Assembly (NCBI GenBank): GCA_964035015.1
Contig: OZ035998.1
Location: 25,297,019 to 25,361,018 of the forward strand
DNA: 64,000 nucleotides
Direction of reading: 5' to 3'
DNA from: Corallium rubrum
Taxonomy: Eukaryota; Cnidaria; Anthozoa; Scleralcyonacea; Coralliidae
Program-made: the position numbers and the translations under genes
In this document: positions 44,962 through 54,787 of the stretch, one piece after another
Numbering within the stretch: the stretch's first letter is position 1
How the letters are laid out: each line of letters begins with the position of its first letter
Notes under the pieces: model-generated
The model's input: the letters and a program-made list of their open reading frames with translations, nothing else
Told to the model about the DNA's origin: nothing
Database searches by the model: none

Positions 44962-45778
44962 TTTGTGGTAATTTTAACTACGTATATTTTACCCACAATT
45001 TTGTGGTAATTTTAACTACATATATTTTGCCCACAATTTTGTTGTAATTTTAACTACATATATTTTAACCACAATTTTGTAATAACTTATTTAACCCATA
45101 ACATTTACCGTTATTGTAATAACAATAATATTCCTTCTGGAGGATAGATAGAATTCACTTCAATACAGCTCACATGAGTAAGTTTCTGCATATTTTATTT
45201 CCATAACAACAAATGTTCCTAAAATCAACTAGATCTAGTAATTACATCAACAAATTCAGTTCTTTCAAAAATTTGTATACAGTAACTCTTTTCCTCGAAT
45301 CCGTACAATTATCCATTAAAATAGTTTCAAGAAAAAGAAAGTTTTTTGACCATGAAGGATATTCTATGTTAAAAATATAGTAACATGCAACAAGTAATGA
45401 TAGTGCGGTTCCCTTTGCAGCAATATAGACTGGCTCCAAGTTTGACAGTTTTCCTGAAGTGACTATTGTTGGAAACACCGACTTCTCTATAACTCTGTCA
45501 ATTGGTTCATCATTCTAATAATTAAAGAAATACATGGGAACAATTACAAAAGGGCTATTTATATGGGGTAAAATAGGCCTAGCTAATATAAGTTGCAGCT
45601 TAAATGAGATGCACACAGTGGTGTATGAACACACATTTTTTTGTTATATTAAGTCATTGCTACTAGGGGTCAAATGTTAGGCCAAAATAAGCCACAGCTT
45701 ATTTTAATTGCAAACAAATTGTCTGTTAAAAGGACTGTTCACGTCTTAAGCCGCAGCTTATCTTAAAAGAAGGTAACA
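44962..45778. other. Insertion in LINE b, with a 38-bp tandem repeat and a coding scrap
   Basis: It starts with three 38-bp copies of TTTTGTGGTAATTTTAACTA + CRTATATTTTRCCCACAA (44962-45078). A minus-strand frame at 45478-45242 reads VYIAAKGTALSLLVACYYIF and FLFLETILMDNC, which looks like real protein but was not assigned. Words of the type AAGCYRCAGCTTA recur at about 45595, 45690 and 45752. Class unknown. Confidence 0.5.
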
Positions 45779-46990
45779 GCATTTATCTTATTGGATTTAT
45801 CCAAAGCCTTTTACAGTGTCAGCCATTCAATTCTTTTGCACAAACTGAGCTGTGTTGGTGCTTCGTCCGAAACTGTTAAATGGTTTAAGAGCTATTTGTC
45901 GGCTAGATCTCAATACGTACGGATTGGATCATCTGTGTCATCAACTCTTCCCATCACCCATGGTGTACCGCAGGGCGCAATATTGTCACCGCTTCTATTC
46001 TACATTTATATATACGATCTACCAGCGGCCACACAATCGTGTAATCTTGATTCATACGTTGACGATTCAAAACTTTATCAGTCGTTCTCTATTAAAGATA
46101 TGGAACAGACAACAGTCAATCTGGAGGAAGACCTTCACAGAGCCGCCAGGTGGTGTTTTGAGCATCAATTATTAATCAATCCCGACAAAACCAAATTTCT
46201 TCTCATCGGCCCTAGGCCCATGTTACAAATTTACCTACAGAAATGTCTCTAAATTTTTTGGGAAAGACCATCAGTCGAAGTACCATCAGCCAAAGATTTA
46301 GTTCGTTTGACGATCATATCTCTAAACTGGTTTCGACGTGTATGAGCAAATTATGTCAGATTAACCGTGTCAAGGATAGTTTGGACAGAGAAACATTACT
46401 ACTAGTCATCGAAACACTTGTAATCAATAAGCTCTTGTACTGCTCCACGGTTTGGTCTAACACATCATCTAAGAGCATAAAGAAGCTTCAAACAGTACAG
46501 AACTTCGCCTGCAGAATCGTTACAAAAACCAGAAAATTCGATCACGTTACACCAGCTTTGCGTGAACTTAATTGGCTTCCTGTTGAACAATTGTTTTTGT
46601 ACAGGGATACTGTAATGGGTATAAATGTTTCAACGATCTTGCACCTAGTTATTTAATAAATAAGTTTACCAAGCGCTCTGAAATATATAATTGCTCGACA
46701 CGAAATCATCACCTTTTAGACAATCCATTTTTTAAAACTTCTTCAGAGCAAAGAACATTTTACTATAGAGCAGTGAAAATATGGAATGATTTAGATGACG
46801 ATCTTAAGCAAATTACAACGCTTAGTAAATTTAAGCGAAAACTTAGAGAACAATTATTAAGACATTTTTATACCAAATCTTAACCATTTAGGGCACATTA
46901 CATTTTTTACTTATGTAATTTTTAAATACAACATTGTAAATATATTCGATGCACATTATTATATAAATAGTTTTTAATATTTAATCATTG

Positions 46991-47078
46991 TAATTGAGTG
47001 TAGAAAAGCCCTTAGGGGAACACACAAAAAAGGATACTTTTTTGTGTGTTCCCCTAAGGGCTTTTCTACACTCAATTA
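46991..47078. repeat. Perfect 41-bp inverted repeat at a LINE 3' end
   Basis: The left arm 46991-47031 (TAATTGAGTGTAGAAAAGCC onward) is matched exactly by 47038-47078 around GGATAC. The left arm is the 3' end of LINE b (GAAAAGCCC is shared with other LINE 3' ends here), so the right arm is a short inverted copy of that end. Confidence 0.95.
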
Positions 47079-47100
47079 TCTATCTACCTATCAATAATCT

Positions 47101-47503
47101 ATCTACCTTGAGGCCACCAGAGAAAAAGCAAAACATCGCAATCAGTGTCTCGCACTTTTACTTGATGGAACATAGCTTCCACGTCTGCCATTGTGGCGAT
47201 TCCTTCCTGCCGAAATCTTGTCAAGACTGCAACTAGCGGATTTGTCAAATCGGGCCCTTTCAACAGCATGTCGTTCAACGATACTCCTTGGTATTTTCCT
47301 GAACAATCGAACGCGATGCGAATCTTCTCCGGCTTGTGTGGGTGGTAGATTCCGTGGTGGGGCAGATATCAGACCTTTCCGTCGCAGCGATCGAGATTTT
47401 CGGGTGGAACTTTTCGGGCGTAGCCTTTTTCGAGGAGGTCGAAGATAAAGCTTCTGTAATCCTGAAGACGTTTCGGATCCTTCTGGAGCCTTCTCTTGCG
47501 AAC
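47101..47503 (-). mobile_element. BEL/Pao retrotransposon RT fragment, copy 1
   Basis: Minus strand reads LQKDPKRLQDYRSFIFDLLE, then KVPPENLDRCDGKV, a stop, [56 protein letters not shown] and [13 protein letters not shown], the start of a BEL/Pao RT. It is truncated by the 5' end of LINE d at about 47504. A second copy of part of it is at 49733-49812 plus 53665-53720. Confidence 0.85.
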
Positions 47504-49025
47504 CTTCGTCCTATTAGTAACTTAACATTCATTTCTAAGTTAACGGAAAGTGCTGCTGCTTATCAGATGCAGTCTCACATGTCTGTCAATGGCCTGTACC
47601 CAAAATTTCAGTCGTCTTATAGGAAACAACATAGCACAGAAACGGCCCTGCTGAAGGTTCATAATGACATTCTTATGAATATGAACAAACAGCATGTGAC
47701 ACTTCTTGTTTTGCTAGACCTAAGCGCAGCGTTTGACACTGTCAACCATGACATTCTGCTTTCGCGTCTACAGTCTAAATTTGGGGTTAATGGAACAGTG
47801 CTGTCTTGGTTCGAGTCTTACCTGTCTGGAAGATCACAGCGTGTGTATGTTAATGGATCCGTTTCAAATAGGTTTTACCTTGATTCTGGTGTTCCGCAAG
47901 GATCATGTCTTGGTCCATTACTGTTTAACACCTATGTGAGTCAACTATTTGATATTATCAATCGTCATCTTCCTGATGTACACTGCTACGCAGACGACTC
48001 ACAGTTGTACTTATCATTTAGCCCTAAAAGTTTAGCCAATCAGGAGGCAGCAGTCAGTGCATTGGAATGCTGTATAGAGGATATCAAAGCCTGGATGTGC
48101 TCTGATATGCTTATGTTAAATGATGACAAAACTGAATTTATTATAATCGGGACTCGGCAACAACTAAGTAAGGTTAAGATTGATCACATTACAGTTGGTG
48201 ACTGTAAAATCACACCTGCTGAGTCAGTAAGGAATCTAGGTTCCTGGTTTGATGAAAAATTCTCCATGGCAACCCATATTACTAAAATGTGTGGTGCGGC
48301 ATTCTATCACCTTCACAATATTAGACGTATTAGAAAGTATCTGTCGCAGAATGCGGCAGAGACTTTGATTCATTCGTTTATTACTAGCAGGGTGGACTAT
48401 TGTAATAGTTTATTGCATGGTGTACCTGCATATCAATTAGATAAGCTGCAAAGAGTGCAGAATGCTGCCGCTAGGTTGATTTTTATGGAGCATAAATTTT
48501 GTCATATTACCCCACTTCTTTCAAAATTACAATGGCTACCTGTTAGGTTTCGCATTAAATTCAAAATTTTGCTAATTACTTTTAAGGCTATTCATGGGTT
48601 AGCCCCTTTGTATATTAAGGATTTAATTTCGATCAAATCGTCTGTTACCGGGAAATATGTTCTTAGATCGAATAAGGAGCTATTGCTTAAGCGTCCTTTA
48701 TGTAAGACCTATGCTACACTTGGGGACCGTGCCTTCATGACATCTGCTCCAAAGCTGTGGAACGCTCTCCCTGCAGACATTCGTAACGCAAAGACTGTTG
48801 ACTGTTTTAAGAGGCTTCTTAAGTCTCATTTTTTTAGATTAGCTTACGATAACTTCACTTAGCTTAGTTTATATTCTTGTTATTATTAATATTATTTTAT
48901 GTATTGTAATTGCTGTAAATAACTAAATGTATTATTTTATTGTACACTGTAATGCGCATTCGATCATCTCGTCATGTAGAATGCGCAATATAAGTTATTA
49001 AAATTATAAAAATTATAATTATTAT
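47504..49025 (+). mobile_element. LINE d, 5'-truncated, RT region open
   Basis: The frame LANLRPISNLTFISKLTE enters RT and runs to the stop at 48862 without interruption: VLLDLSAAFDTVNHDILLSR (motif A), SGVPQGSCLGPLLFNTY (motif B), CYADDSQLY (catalytic YADD), WLPVRFRIKFKILLITFKAI and PKLWNALPADIRNAKT at the C-terminus. The 3' end (GTAGAATGCGCAATATAAGT followed by ATTATAA repeats) is the usual microsatellite-like LINE tail. It belongs to a different family from LINEs a, b and e. An open RT and clean tail suggest a fairly young insertion into the BEL fragment. Confidence 0.9.
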
Positions 49026-49195
49026 TATAACTGACTGGCGCGCAACATGGCTTGCGGCTTGTTGTCGGGCAGAAATCTCTGCGCATCTTTATGTAGCTGC
49101 CATACAAACTACCATCAACAAACATTCAAACACGTTGACCTGTCTACTAAATTTATTGCCATACATTGCAGGTTCCTTGGATATTTAAAGGGTTC
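49026..49195. other. BEL/LINE junction segment, copy 1
   Basis: CTGACTGGCGCGCAACATGG, TTATGTAGCTGCCATACAAA and GACCTGTCTACTAAATTTAT recur nearly unchanged at 53724-53885. The second half is the 5' end of a LINE a-type element (inverted match near 42300-42360). Confidence 0.75.
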
Positions 49196-49197
49196 CT

Positions 49198-49730
49198 AGG
49201 TCCAACGACTATAGTCCTATATCGTCTTAGGACTATAGTCTTTTTTAATATATAATCCTATTAATTTTCAAAGAATTTATTTCCTATTTTCACTGATTTA
49301 AGCCGGGACCCAGGCATTAATGCACCTGAGTAGGAATATAGTCGTAGGACTTAGGACAATAGTCTTAGGACCTAGGACTATAGTCTTAGGACTTAGGACT
49401 ATAGTCTTAGGACTTAGGACTATAGTCTTAGGACTTAGGACTATAGTCTTGTGGAATTAGAACAAAAGTCTTATAGGACTAAGGACTATAGTCTTAGGAC
49501 AATAAAGCCTATAGTCTTAGGACTTAGGGCAATAGTCTTCGGACCGTAGGGACTATAGTCGTAGGACTTAGGACAATAGTCTTAGGACCTGGGACTATAT
49601 ACGACTTAATTAGGACTATAGTCTTAGGACTTAGGACTATTAGGACTTAGGACTATAGTCTAAGAAATTAGAACTATAGTCTTAGGGCTTAGGACTATAG
49701 TCTTAGGACTATAGTCTTAGTCGTGGGGCA
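49198..49730 (-). repeat. 21-bp satellite array B
   Basis: Units of the same satellite in the opposite orientation (GACTATAGTCTTAGGACTTAG), with a 100-base interruption at about 49245-49330. The orientation mirrors the left arm. Confidence 0.93.
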
Positions 49731-49732
49731 GA

Positions 49733-49812
49733 TACCAGACCTTTCCGTCGCAGCGATCGAGATTTTCGGGTGGAACTTTTCGGGCATAGCCTTTTTCGAG
49801 GAGGTCGAAGAT
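49733..49812 (-). mobile_element. BEL/Pao fragment, copy 2, part 1
   Basis: GGCATAGCCTTTTTCGAGGA and GGTGGAACTTTTCGGGC match copy 1 at 47345-47450. Here the UGG codon that is a stop in copy 1 is intact (GGCAGATACCAGACC). It continues after LINE e at 53665. Confidence 0.85.
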
Positions 49813-52800
49813 ACATACATATTTATTGAGCAATTCCCAACTGGGCTTTTCAATGCCCATTACAATCAAAGTTAATGATATAAAATATGAATAATAAAAA
49901 CCTAGTCTATAGTATAAGTATTTACAGATTAATTGTTAATGAAATTGTCCAACAGATTGTTTTTCATTAATGTTTTAAAATGGTGAAGAGATCTTGCTTT
50001 TTTAATACCATCATCCAGGCTGTTCCAAAGATTAACAGCCCTGTAATGGAATGATCGTTGCCCAGTGGTGGTACGACAAAATGGGATTTGTAGAGTATCA
50101 TGGTTTCGTGTAAGACGGCTGTGCACTGAAGATCGTTTACAAAATTTGTCACATAAATATGGTGGGGCAAACGAGTTCATACATTTGTACATCATGGTTG
50201 AGTCTCTGAGCAGAAGTTGTTCTCTGACAGGTATCCAACCCATCTGGCGTAGCGCAGGAGTGATGCATGTGGTCAAACTTTCTAGTGTTTGTAATTATTC
50301 TGCACGCAAAGTTCTGTACAGCTTGGAGTTTGCTAATGTTTGCAGCCGATGTATTTGACCATGTCGAAGAACAGTAGAAAAGTTTACTAATGGCAAGAGA
50401 TGATATGATGAGCTTGAGTGTTTCTTTGTCAAAACTGTCTTTCACTCTATTAATCTGACAAAGTTTTGCAGTACAAGATGAAACAAGTTTTTTGATGTGA
50501 TCATTATACGTTAAATTCGAATCTAGGATAACTCCCAGATCTTTAGCACTGAACACCGGAATAACTTCTTTTCCTAAAAATGAGAGAGTCATTGTTGCAG
50601 GAAGTTTTTTCAACAGCTGAGGTGTGCCAATTACAAGAAACTTGGTTTTCTCTGGGTTGATTAGTAAATGATTAGTGGAACACCATTTAGCAACAACACA
50701 AAGATCTTCTTCCAGCTTTGTTTTGGTGGAGATAGCATCTTTAATGGGAAATGATAGGAAAACCTTGGAGTCATCAACGTAAGATTCAAGGGAGCTGCTG
50801 AGTGGTGACAGTGGGAGATCGTTCATGTATATGCAGAAGAGTAAGGGTGAAAGTATAGCTCCTTGTAGTACGCCATGGGTGAGATTAAGGGGAGAAGATA
50901 AGGTTGAACCAATACGGACTACTTGTGATCTTCCGGTCAGGTAGCTATTAAACCATCTCAATGTCGATTGAGATGCTCCTATGCGTTCTAGTTTTTTAAG
51001 CAGAATATTGTGGTTGATACTGTCAAATGCTTTGGATAAATCTAAAAGCACTAGTGCAGTTAGCATTTTATTATCCATCGCTTTTAAAATGGTGTCATTC
51101 ACAAAAATATTTAATGTTTCGGTGGAGAAGAGTTTCTTGTTGCCACTTTGGTAGGAGGATAATCGATTGTTTCTCAGTAGGTATGAGTTAAATTGGATGA
51201 GTACAACTTTCTCACAAACTTTGGAGGCAACAGGTAGAAGTGAAAGAGGGCGATTGTTTGGGGCTTGTTCGTGGTCGCCATCTTTTAGCAAAGGTATTAC
51301 TTCAGCTTTTTTCCATGCATTGGGATATGTAGATGAACTAAGAGAAGAATTGATTATATCAGTAAGGGGGCCTAATATTACTGGTAAGCAATCTTTGATG
51401 AGACGCATGTTGATCTTATTGCCAGGAGATTTGTTGGAGGGCATGGACATAATAATGTTTTGCACTTCGTTGCAGGTAACAGGACGGAAATAAAACAGTT
51501 CGTCAGGGGAATTTCCAGGTGGTGTGGATGAAAGGCTGGTGGGGGAAATGTTAATATTATTTTCCAAAGCTAACCGGGTAGCTTCTTCAGCTGTTTTTCT
51601 GCCTACTGACGAAAAGAACTGATTAAAATCGTCTGCTACTGATTTATGGTCTTTACTATATGTTAGAGAACGTCTCTCCTTGGATGGAATAACATTGTTA
51701 ATTATTTTCCACAGACAGCCTGGTTTATCTTTGTGGATTTGAACCTCTTTACGGATGTAGTCTGTTCCTGCGCTTCTTAGGGTGGTTTTTACCGCTTGCC
51801 GAGCTTCCTTGTATACGTGCCAGTCATTGCTGTCTCTAGTTGTTCTGAAACGGCGAAGTAATCGATCTCTGGCATTCATGAGGTCTTTGATATCTGTAGT
51901 GACGTAAGGACAAGGACGGCTACGGATCTTTATACGCTTGACAGGGGCATGAGTTTCAAGGGTGGGAAGAAGAACATTGTTCAAAGTTGCTAACTTCGAG
52001 TCAACATCATATTTAGCAAATATGGAAAGCAAGTTGTCGGAGTTTGAAGCCAGGGCAGCAGTGAACAACGAAGGATCATAGTTTTTAAAACTGCGTACTG
52101 TAATGAAGCTTGGAGGAGGTTTGGGAAGTTTCAACTTCAACGTGGCGAAGACGGGAGGTGGTCGCTTATCGATATGTTGATGACGCCACTGCAACGTACA
52201 AGGTCAGGGTTAGAAGTAAGAATGACATCAATAAGTGACTCGCTGTGGTCTGTAATTCTGGTTGGGGTGTTGATAATTTGAGTGAGGTTAAACTCTACCG
52301 AAATGTCAGAGAGTGTCTTGTTTTCAGGACATTTCTTTAATGTATTGCAGTTAAGATCGCCTTAAATTATCGTGGGTTTGTTCATCGTTAGAGCGGTTAT
52401 ATAGCTGGGTTTAAGTAGAGACTGGAAACAGGTAAGTGGACAGTCAGGAGGTCGGTACGTAACACAAACTACGAGAGACTTCAATTTCTTACACTGGAGT
52501 TCTAGCCATAGTTGGTGGAAATTGCAGTCAGAAATTTGCGAAATGTCTTTCAAAACTTTTGTCTTTATGTCATTCCGAACATATATACAAACTCCCCCTC
52601 CTTTCTTGTGTAAACGGTCGAGTCTGTGCAGTTTGTAGCCATCGATACATATCTCTTTGTTTGTTACAGTCGAGTTCAGCCAGGTTTCAGAGATGGTAAG
52701 TACATCTATATTCCCAGATTTCGCAAGTTCTCTGACTTGAATGAGGTGTTCTGTGTTACGCAGTGAACGGATATTTACATGAACTATTTTAAGATTCGAA

Positions 52801-53664
52801 CTGGGATTCGAATGGCGTCTTGTTGAAATATGGGATAATGTTGATGTTAAAACATCGCCATCGGTATTACGCGAATTCATGTCGGTAGAGTCAGAAATTG
52901 ATGAAGTTATTATAGGGGCAATCTTACTACAAGAAATTTGCTGCACGTTCGAGTTCTGACCAACAATAGAGACGCAGTTCGACGGATTGTGAGATCTTAT
53001 GAGTGAAATTGGATGAGGTATGCAAATTCGTCGATCACACACGGGATGAATGTTTATTATATTTTTGCTATTACTATTAGCATAAAGTTTACGTTGTTTA
53101 ACTTTTATCCCACTGCGAAGGCCGCGATACGGTTTCAGAATTTCAAAGCAACGAAGCCGAGAATATGTATGTTCGTCGATGTATTTGGCCGACTGAGAAG
53201 AGCGAAGATTACGAATAAACGATGGCTTGTATGCAATCTTTGTGATGGCGGCTGACCATGACGACGCTCCAATGGTGAAATTTTCCGTTCCCAAGTTGTT
53301 CCTTTTTGATGTTTCAGGACCAGGATTTGGCGAGACCTCCATACATGTGGTCAGATCAAACTTAAAAGGCTTCGAGGGAAGTGCTAAACAAATTGATCCA
53401 TGTTTCGACGGTTTGTTCACTGCGAACGGAACTTTGAATTTCGATTCATATTTTCTTCGGTGAATATTGACGTGTTGACTGAAATAAATCGATTCGTATA
53501 TTATTGAAATCGAACCATCAGTGTTCAATCCAAAAGAATCCTTGTAGATATTGCTCTTAACAATACTTGTAGACAATCTAAGTGCCAAAAACTGATTCGA
53601 GAAGTTCAAAAATATCAAATAAATGACGAGCTTAAAAACTAGGTTGGCAGCCATTTTGGCGCTC
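49813..53664 (-). mobile_element. LINE e, full length
   Basis: It is bounded by BEL sequence and a short duplication (AAGAT at 49808-49812 and again at 53665-53670). The 3' end has GGGCATTGAAAAGCCCAGTT and an ATGTATGT-type tail. One long ORF encodes an N-terminal region, AP endonuclease and RT. Only two or three disruptions are seen: loss of frame at 52200-52370 and near 50270, and one missing residue in NKSPG-NKIN. This is the best-preserved LINE in the window. Confidence 0.92.
49929..53654 (-). pseudogene. LINE e polyprotein: NPGP leader, endonuclease, RT
   Basis: ATG at 53654. Residues 1-28 have a hydrophobic segment (LVFKLVIYLIFLNF) resembling a signal peptide. NPGP at about 110-113, in TCMEVSPNPGP, resembles a 2A ribosome-skipping site. 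AP endonuclease: KIVHVNIRSLRNTEHLIQ, LTISETWLNSTV, LDRLHKKGGGVCIYVRND, VVCVTYRPPDCPLTCF. The frame breaks at about 52365-52200 (GDLNCNT region). It resumes with LKLKLPKPPPSFITVRSFK, then RT: AWKKAEVIPLLKDGDHE, LVLLDLSKAFDSINHNI (motif A), LTHGVLQGAILSPLLFCIYM (PQG is LQG), SLESYVDDSKVFLSF (catalytic YVDD). One more shift near 50270 precedes the C-terminus, which ends at 49929. Functions are from the family; the breaks are seen. Confidence 0.9.
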
Positions 53665-53885
53665 AAAGATAAAACTTCTGTAATCCTGAAGACGTTTCGG
53701 AACCTTCTGGAGCCTTCTTTCAACTGACTAGCGCGCAACATGGCTTGCGGCTTGTCGGGCAGAAATCGCTGCGCGTCTTTATGTAGCTGCCATACAAACT
53801 ACCATCAACAAACATTCAAATACGTTGACCTGTCTACTAAATTTATTGCACTACATTGCAGGTTCCTTGGATATTTAAAAGGTTC
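53665..53885 (-). mobile_element. BEL/Pao fragment, copy 2, part 2, with LINE 5' scrap
   Basis: CTTCTGTAATCCTGAAGACG and GGAACCTTCTGGAGCC continue BEL copy 2. Then ACTAGCGCGCAACATGGCTT and the following 150 bases repeat 49028-49195 up to GGTTCCTAGGTCC, where the satellite begins. Confidence 0.8.
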
Positions 53886-53887
53886 CT

Positions 53888-54306
53888 AGGTCCTAAGACT
53901 ATAGTCCTAAATCGTCTTAGGACTTCGGATTATAGTCTTAGGACAATAGAGCCTATAGTCTTGGGACTTAGGACAATAGTCTTAGGACCGTAGGGCCTAT
54001 AGTCGTAGGACTTAAGACAATAGTCTTAGGACCTGGGACTATATACGACTTAATTAGGACTATAGTCTTAGGACTTATGACTATAGTCTTTTAGGAATTA
54101 GGACTATAGTCTTATAGGACTATATACGACTTAGGACTTTAGTCTTAGGACTTAGGACTATAGTCTTAGGACTTATGACTATAGCCTAAGGACTTAGGAC
54201 TATAGTCTTAGCACTTAGGACTATAGTCTTATAGGAATTGGGACTATAGTCTTATAGGACTAAGGACTATAGTCTTAAGACTTTGGACTATAGTCTTAGG
54301 ACTATG
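53888..54306 (-). repeat. 21-bp satellite array C
   Basis: Same unit and orientation as array B (GACTATAGTCTTAGGACTTAG) with similar variants (ACAATAGTCTTAGGACC, TATATACGACTTA), some shared in order with array B, supporting a common duplication. Confidence 0.93.
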
Positions 54307-54655
54307 GAAAACCGTCTTCATTATTTATTACAATGTAACAATATATAATTTTGTTTAGTTTAAAATTGTTACTATTAAAGATGAGAAAAGAAAAATAAAA
54401 TTAAATTTAGCAAACGTTTTCGCTGAACGTTCGTTTTTTCTCCAATATTTTACCGTGATTTATGCAGTCATTTATAATTATACAACCAAATTATGACGTC
54501 CAGCGCTTTTAAAAATTTGAAATTGCGTTCCTTCTATTCGTCCAATACTGAAATTGCGTTAGTTTCCGAAATTTTCAAAAACCGGTTTTACGATTTAACT
54601 GGGGGTTTTTTCGGACGGTTTGGCGGTTTTTATTTCAATCAAAACCGCCCAAGCT
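54307..54655. other. Spacer splitting the right-arm satellite
   Basis: AT-rich, with TCGGACGGTTTGGCGGTTTT and an inverted-like AAAACCGCCCAAGC near 54610-54655. A short frame at 54493-54690 (GGFFGRFGGFYFNQNRPS) is unrecognised. It occupies the place that the recombinase pseudogene has in the left arm but is unrelated to it. Confidence 0.5.
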
Positions 54656-54712
54656 TACTTAGGATTATAGTCTTATTCTTAGGACTATAAGCAGTATAGT
54701 CTTAGGACTATT
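54656..54712 (-). repeat. 21-bp satellite array D
   Basis: Two to three units next to the right ATPase, mirroring array A1. It shares ACTATAAGCAGTATAGTC and GACTATTGTGTTGAATCACT with the left arm. Confidence 0.88.
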
Positions 54713-54787
54713 GTGTTGAATCACTATAAACAAGGTTGGCCAATAGAAAAATATTCATTTATTATCTGACCGTCATACCTGAAACAC

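Larger units (their letters stand above)
42520..46985 (+). mobile_element. LINE b, 5'-truncated, carrying three insertions
   Basis: The plus strand begins inside the endonuclease (LNLTQVIKTPRRITDTSQS, SDHLPVYVSLKLK). After the 43.1-44.0 kb palindrome it resumes with GSLWKIIIPSKEK, and after the 5S-type SINE with FNFRPVTCTEVQRI and MPSNKSPGPDKIS. A further insertion at about 44962-45778 is followed by FILLDLSKAFYSV, THGVPQGAILSPLLF, LDSYVDDSKLYQSF and the C-terminus to about 46880. The ORF has stops and frameshifts (46252, 46656). It resembles LINE e at 49.8-53.7 kb, so the two probably belong to one family. The 3' end GAAAAGCCCTTAGGGG runs into the hairpin at 46991. Confidence 0.88.

Noticed and set aside
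47336..47503. N-terminal part of the long frame leading into LINE d
   Set aside because: This part is antisense to a BEL/Pao RT fragment; the LINE itself starts at about 47504, so the frame upstream of it is accidental.
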